From: Anastrepha obliqua
Taxonomy: Eukaryota > Arthropoda > Insecta > Diptera > Tephritidae
DNA: 64,000 nt
NCBI RefSeq assembly: GCF_027943255.1
Contig: NC_072894.1
Location: forward strand, 126,657,601 to 126,721,600
Direction: 5' to 3'
Shown here: one piece after another, positions 58,736-64,000 of the stretch
How positions within the stretch are numbered: position 1 is the first letter of the stretch
Layout of the letters: each line of letters begins with the position of its first letter
Program-made: the position numbers and the translations under genes
Notes under the pieces: model-generated
Seen by the model: the letters and a program-made list of their open reading frames with translations, nothing else
Told to the model about the DNA's origin: nothing
Database searches by the model: none

Positions 58736-59009
58736 GCCCACAGTGTGGCGATATGCGCACTGTGTTGATTCGAAAATGCTTTACCTTTGTAATGCATTTG
58801 TAATGTATGTAATATACTTTGTACAAGTTGTTGCAATAAAATTGCAGATATATACTTAACTGGCAGATATGTACGAGTATTTCCCATAACTTGATAGCAG
58901 ATTCATTTAAATGCTCAAATGAAGGTCTACTTGTATGAGAATCGCATTTTAATATTTGAAAACACAGTAAAATAATAATGAAAATAGCTATATTATTTTT
59001 CAAGATATT

Positions 59010-59525
59010 CACTTTGAGTCAAAGCACTTTTGCATTCGCATGAATCCATTTTCAAAGCATTTTTGTCACTCAGAAATGGATACCACCAAAACAACAGGTT
59101 TCAACAGTTCTTCAGGCCTTGAAAAATTTTGACGTCACATATAATTTAAGATATTCGGTATCAAAAAGAAACCATTAGAGCCCAAATCAGAGCTATAAGG
59201 CGGATGACCCATTAATTCGAACATTTGTGTGCCCCAAAGATCTCTTGTGTGAGCCGATATGTGAGCACTCGGATTGTCTTGGTGAAATATGTTTCGTCTT
59301 TGCCGGTTGGTTTTCCTTAATTCTCTGAAGACTTCTGGCAAACGAAAGGTTATATACATATATTATATACCACTCAGAATTTGCTGTTTTGTCTCCCACT
59401 CATGTACATAGATCCAAGATTCGACACCTGTTACAATGGCATAGATGTGTCTTTGAACCACCGCGGCTGCATTTCCTCAACATTTCCTTACACAATTGTC
59501 AAATTATGTGGTATCTAAGAAGAAC
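59010..59525 (-). pseudogene. Mariner (same lineage as 6848-8132), main part
   Basis: The frame 59399-59135 and neighbours give LPEVFRELRKTNRQRRNIFH and QDNPSAHISAHTRDL, then ELMGHPPYSSDLGSNGFFLI. Upstream, 59510-59420, are relics of DESWIYxxE. The sequence parallels the better-preserved copy at 6913-7958. The third catalytic position reads Gly in SNGFF where relatives have Asp. The element continues beyond the SINE at 59847. Confidence 0.82.
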
Positions 59526-59830
59526 GGCGGCTGCCGTAGCCGAATGGGTTGGTGCGTGACTACCATTCGGAATTCAGAGAGAACGTAGGTTCGAGTCTCG
59601 GCGAAAAAAACAAAATAAAGAACAAGCTTTTTATAATAGCGGTCGTCCCTCGGCAGGCAATGGCAAACCTCCGAGTTTATTCCTGCCATGAAAAAGGTCC
59701 TCAGGAAAAAAAATCTGTAAGTCCCGCTATTTGTGGAACAACATCAAGACGCACACCACAAATAGGAGGAGGAGCTCGACCCAACACCCAAAGAAAGGTG
59801 TACGTGCCAATTATATATCGTATATACATA
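59526..59830 (+). mobile_element. Full-length tRNA-like SINE with 16-bp target duplication
   Basis: Box A-like TAGCCGAATGGG at 59537-59548 and box B GGTTCGAGTCTC at 59588-59599. The duplication GGTATCTAAGAAGAAC (59510-59525) and GGTATATAAGAAGAAC (59831-59846) differs at one base. It has inserted within the second helix-turn-helix segment of the mariner transposase relic. A small deletion is present near 59705-59720 relative to other copies. Confidence 0.92.
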
Positions 59831-59846
59831 GGTATATAAGAAGAAC

Positions 59847-59895
59847 CAATATTCTTGACAACCAAATATGCATGTAATATTTAATGTCTGGTTGG
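59847..59895 (-). pseudogene. Mariner, remaining 5' coding piece beyond the SINE
   Basis: On the minus strand this reads HAYLVVKNIGSS, which corresponds to HKHLTVKKICSR of the copy at 6913-7958. It therefore continues the relic on the other side of the SINE. Confidence 0.7.
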
Positions 59896-59933
59896 CTGGT
59901 GCTCCACACTGATGCATAAGCATTAGGGCGGGT

Positions 59934-60497
59934 CGATTTAAAAATAAATCCTTGCTCTGTGAAAATCATATTCTAGGGATCAAAATAAGAAACTTTGCCG
60001 AAGGAACCATACCTCTAAAACGAGTTCTGATGTCCCCCAATTTAAAAATGTCACCATTTTTAGCCTTTACATGAAAAAATCAGCTAAATGGCTATGTTTT
60101 TTCTTTATTTTTATTTATTTATAATAATATTTATTATTTATTTATAATAATATCTATTTTTTCTCCTAAGAAATTTATTTAGTCAGAACATATGTAAATG
60201 AAAAAATCAATTTAAGTGAATTATAGAAAAGAAACTAAAAAGTTCGACCCAAATTGGGTATGGTTTCTTCGGCAAAGTTTCTTATTTTGATCCCTAGAAT
60301 ATGATTTTCACAGAGCAATGGGCGATTTTTTTGCCTCCCCACAAAAGACACTAAAAGTTCGACCCAAATTGGGGGACATCAGAATTCGTTTTAGAGGTAT
60401 GGTTCCTTCGGCAAAGTTTCTTATTTTGATCCCTAGAATATGATTTTCACAGAGCAATGGGCGATTTTTTTGCCACCCCACAAATCGACCCGGCCTA
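59934..60497. mobile_element. hAT-like foldback MITE, 564 bp, 8-bp target duplication
   Basis: Third copy of the family. The perfect duplication ATAAGCAT is at 59926-59933 and 60498-60505. The ends are TAGGGCGGGTCGATTT and, inverted, TAGGCCGGGTCGATTT. The right side holds the arm module twice in tandem, so it is intermediate between the compact and the expanded copies. The centre (60080-60240) is AT-rich and unrelated to the other copies. Confidence 0.91.
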
Positions 60498-60729
60498 ATA
60501 AGCATACTTATGTATTATATAATAACATAGTTTACCAGAGGAGGAAATAAAGCCCAATAAAATAAGGCAAATATAAAAATATGAAAATATATTGAAGTAG
60601 GGCTCAAAAGATCCATGAAGAGGGCGCAATAGATACTTCAAGTTGCTATATAAATCATAATTACATAGTACCACTAAATTGACGCCTCTAGTGAGTATAA
60701 AAATATTCGTAGTATCCAATAATTTAATG

Positions 60730-61085
60730 GTCGTATAATAATTTAACGTTCGTAGTATCAAATAAATTAATTGTCTAATATTCTGTACTAAACCCATTAC
60801 TCTTTACGACTACCGCACACCTCTTTGACACCAAAGATAGCAAATTATTAATAACTTACGGCAATAACTTGTACCAGGCTACTTTAGTAGCTTCTAACAG
60901 TGACTCCTTTGCGTGACAATTTTCCTTATTAATTTTCGCTGTGGCAATCTCCCATAAGTTCTCAATCCGACTGATATCGGTAGATTGAGAGAGCCAATCT
61001 AAAACCATAATAAAATTTTGTGGTAACCATATTTTACAGCGCTTAGAGATAGTTTAGAATCATTATCCTTCTGGAAACACGAGTT
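60730..61085 (-). pseudogene. Tc1-like transposase C-terminal fragment
   Basis: On the minus strand FQKDNDSKLS (second catalytic block) is followed, in shifted frames, by WLSQSTDISRIENLWEIATA and KINKENCHAKESLLEATKVA. The ENLW block is the site of the catalytic Glu in DD34E Tc1 transposases. The N-terminal two thirds are missing. Confidence 0.76.
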
Positions 61086-61114
61086 TAAAAACACTTCTTT
61101 CTCAACATATGACA

Positions 61115-61560
61115 ATATTCTTCTTTTTCTTAATTGGCGCGATAACCGCTTACGCGATTTTGGCTGAGTTTAACAAAGCACGCTAGTCGTTTCTTTCTCG
61201 TGCTAACGGCGCCAATTGGGCATACCAAGTGAAGTCAAGTCCTGACGCAGAGCAGGCCTTCCTCTTCCTCTGCTACCACCAGCTGGTACAGTATCGAATA
61301 CTTTCAGAGCCGGAGCGTTTGTATCCATTCGGACTACATGACCCAGCCAACGTAGCCGTTGAATCTTTATTCGCTGTGCTATGTCTATGTCGTCGCCTCC
61401 TCCAGGTCGAATCCTCCAAGTAACGCCTCATCGGATATTATCGTCGTCTACGCTTCTGCGCCATATGTTAGGACGGGCATGATGAAAGCCTTGAAAGTGT
61501 TAGTTTGGTTCGTCGAGAGAGGACTTTAATACTCAATTGAGTATATAGTCCAAAGTAGGA
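61115..61560 (-). pseudogene. Family-B LINE 3'-end fragment
   Basis: Closely parallels 45715-46080: the same terminal sequence (GCGATAA[A/C]CGCTTACGCGA) and the same C-terminal residues RERND, RALLNSAKIA. Upstream it keeps VLSRRTKLTLSRLSSC-like thumb residues. It is 5'-truncated. Confidence 0.8.
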
Positions 61561-63539
61561 ATTGTGGGCAAGAGAGATTCTTCGTTGGATTAATTGGTAA
61601 TTGCGACACAATATTTTAACGCCTTATAGTATTCCAAAATAAAAGCATATAGTTTCATGTTTCTAGTTTCTAGTTTCTAGTTTCTATAGGTTTATAGTTT
61701 CTCTAAACTGTCCACTTAAGATGGGATTTGGTAAACTCAAATTTTGCGTTTCTGCTTTCGCGCGGATCGTCGACTGAAGCGGACGCGATATCACACTCCT
61801 CGAATACTTTACACTTTTTTAATATCACAATCATCATAATCAATCACTCTTAATTTAATTTTTATACCAAAAAGCTCTTAATCTTATGTACAAAACTTTT
61901 CAATATTTCTAACAGCCATTTGGTCTTCATATACTTATATAAAAATTTGCTTAAGTACTATTTATTTGTGTTAAAAAAAAGTTTTTCCCGTTCACATTCT
62001 TAGCTGTATATCTCATGTCTTAAATTAGATACGATACGTAGCCTTACTCGGCTTAACAGTTTTAGAAAGATAAAAATGCTAAGTTTTCGCCTGTGTGTAA
62101 TTAGATAAATATATCATAAATAATTTTTAATACATACATTTGCTAAATATACCCTTAGCTCACTACATTACCGGGTATGGAAATATTCATCATCTTCCAT
62201 ATTGCTCAACAACTCCTACTAGTTTGTATAATTCATGAAAGAACAAGACTTCGCTTTGTTTTTTGCACTCGGTAAACATTCAATACAAAAATAAAAAAGT
62301 TCTTAATTTTCTTCGCAACGCGAGACGAACCCTTCCGCTTTCTGAAGAAAATAATTATGAAAAGAGGCAAAAAAATGCAGTCAAGCTAAGTGGCTCGTTT
62401 CGATTACAACTTTACCATAAGTCGATTGTTGTTCGCTTATTCAAAGTTGGTCGCTTTGCATTTGTTCATATTATATTTAGCACACTTTAACTTACCGCTC
62501 CTCGCCACTACATTTCCCTTTAGCTAGCAGCTTCCGCTTAAGATGCTTATAGTCTGGGGACGAATGACGGCTGATGAAATGACGGCAAATTGACGTCGTT
62601 TAGTTAAGTGGCACTCAAGTGGGCCGAAGCACATGCATATGTATGCACCTCTACTCTTTCTTCATTTCGCAGCATACATACATACATCCATATGCGCAAA
62701 TTTAAGTACTTCAGGGACGTGGTAAACATAAATTCTCACATGCATAACCAACACTTATAGGTGAGTATGCATGTAAGCATTGGCTCAGGCTGGCGTAATT
62801 ATAGAATGCGTTTTTCGCACCGTCAAATAACCTGGTTTGGTATATATACACATACACATGCATGCACGTTAGTTAAATTTATTTTTGAAAATAAAATAAA
62901 TTTGTTAAAGTTTTATTTTTATTAGTTTTATTTTTATTAAAATGGAACAAGTTTGATTACACTTCAAAATAATTTGTTCTTTACTCTTCAAGGTGACTTT
63001 GAAGACTGCTTTTAACATTAAAAACTATACTTATTCAATTTATTTTAACAGTTAGATTTATACTTAAAATGAAGAGAGAAAGAGTTCCCCATTTACTATT
63101 ACAACAATTAAATATATAACTTACATAGCTATAATAATTATTCCAGTTAGATAATGAAGAGAGCGAGAGCGAAAGGGGAAAGTTACTTATAATATATAAC
63201 TCGCCTCTCCTTAAAGAATTCGAGTCTCGTCGAATCTTTTACAAATATAATATACAATCCGAAAATTTAATAGTTTCTTATAGTGATACAGATTTAAATC
63301 ACACTTAACTAATAACTTGAAATATATTTAAGTTGTTTAGCGGTTTTTTTTCCAAGATAAATATTAAACTATATTAGCCATAAATATTCATTTCTTATTC
63401 TATAGTTTACATTTTAAAAAAATAAATATAGTGTGATTTAATATATAAAAAAAATATTAACGAATAGTTTTCCATGTTTTGCTCTACAAATCCATTTCAT
63501 TTTTTTTATTATTATTATTTTTTTTTATTTATTTTTATT
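61561..63539. other. No gene recognised; possible LTR-retroelement 3' region
   Basis: A short tandem (TTTCTAG)n lies at 61660-61686. The stretch 63060-63540, directly downstream of the gypsy-type pol (minus strand), could hold an env remnant or LTR, but no env motif or LTR boundary is readable. Two loosely similar segments, around 63069-63115 and 63153-63205, each begin with ATGAAGAGAG. Confidence 0.4.
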
Positions 63540-64000
63540 TTATTTTATAGACTTTAATGGGCGTCTAAATTGTGCAGTGTCTACTTTATTAGGGTTGCTG
63601 TGGTGGTATCTGTTAAATCTTTTAGCAGTTTTTTGTCTAATTGCAGTAGGATTTTTAATATATAAATTAGATTTTTGTAAATTAAGTGTAATATTTTCTC
63701 TTTTAATATTTTCTCTATCAATGGTTTTCTTTTTAATTGCTTCAGATCTTACCTTAACCTCTTTTAAATTTATGTGTAACTTATTTATAAAATCAATTGG
63801 TTTTAATTTAGTCGTGCTGTGAATTGTATTATTATAGAAATTAACTGCTTTTAGTACTAATTCTTCAGAGTCATTAATATTTTCAGCGTTTTTTAATATT
63901 CTTATATGCTCTAAGAGAGTCGAATGCATTCTTTCTACATCTGAATTTCCTGTGTGCGAATTCGGTGTTGTAAAATGAGTTTCTATATTATTTTCTTGAC
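63540..64000 (-). CDS. Gypsy-type retroelement integrase, C-terminal part
   Basis: An open frame continuous from the window edge down to 63540. It begins with the end of the integrase core, including the catalytic glutamate in GNSDVERMHSTLLEHI, then FYNNTIHSTTKLKPIDF. A basic C-terminal region follows (AKRFNRYHHSNPNKV). The spacing and HSTTxxKPxxF motif are those of Ty3/gypsy elements, especially insect errantivirus-like ones. The upstream protease, reverse transcriptase and RNase H would lie beyond 64000. No stop interrupts the visible 150 codons, so this copy may be recent. Confidence 0.82.
   Translation of the reverse strand, partial: QENNIETHFTTPNSHTGNSDVERMHSTLLEHIRILKNAENINDSEELVLKAVNFYNNTIHSTTKLKPIDFINKLHINLKEVKVRSEAIKKKTIDRENIKRENITLNLQKSNLYIKNPTAIRQKTAKRFNRYHHSNPNKVDTAQFRRPLKSIK

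Noticed and set aside
1..64000. CRISPR array, operon-like clusters or bacterial features
   Set aside because: The content is clearly animal nuclear DNA. The direct repeats are MITE arms, microsatellites and SINEs.

Overview
This window is fly genomic DNA: AT-rich, with no operons, large non-coding gaps, and dozens of decayed eukaryotic transposable elements (TEs). The one host gene I can identify is an intact, single-exon SoxB gene on the minus strand (25232-26473). Its HMG box, its opening residues and its C-terminal RRPVPVLY match fly Dichaete. The TE mix (rosa-like DD41D elements, several mariner lineages, LOA/I-like LINEs with TAACC-type tails, an abundant tRNA-like SINE) suggests a higher dipteran, most likely a true fruit fly (Tephritidae). 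I cannot name the genus.

Layout. 1-3330: a jockey-like LINE with overlapping ORF1/ORF2, followed by a second jockey fragment. 3.5-10.2 kb: Tc1/mariner relics, including a nearly complete DD34D mariner (6848-8132). 11.3-15.5 kb: a LOA/I-type LINE carrying two SINE insertions. 15.7-20.2 kb: a PIF/Harbinger relic, two more LINE fragments and SINEs. 21-30 kb: the Dichaete locus with long flanks, a small hAT-like foldback MITE (21506-21801) and a LINE tail. 30.9-37 kb: two pogo/Tigger-like elements, the first carrying a nearly intact DD41D transposon inside it. 37.5-49.1 kb: six LINE fragments in both orientations plus a second hAT-like MITE. 50.3-61.6 kb: a jockey relic, three mariner relics, a LOA-type LINE, two copies of a second LINE family, a third hAT-like MITE and a Tc1 relic, with SINEs inserted into several of these. 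63.5-64 kb: the integrase end of a gypsy-type retroelement, cut by the window edge.

Apart from Dichaete, the coding sequence is selfish DNA. Internal LINEs could supply reverse transcriptase to the SINE, and a hAT transposase encoded elsewhere would be needed for the MITEs. The best candidates for something undescribed are the tRNA-like SINE family (about ten copies, four with readable target-site duplications) and the hAT-like foldback MITE family (three copies, two with perfect 8-bp duplications). The MITE's 138-140-bp arm module has been amplified in tandem. I found no sign of a new host defence or regulatory system.
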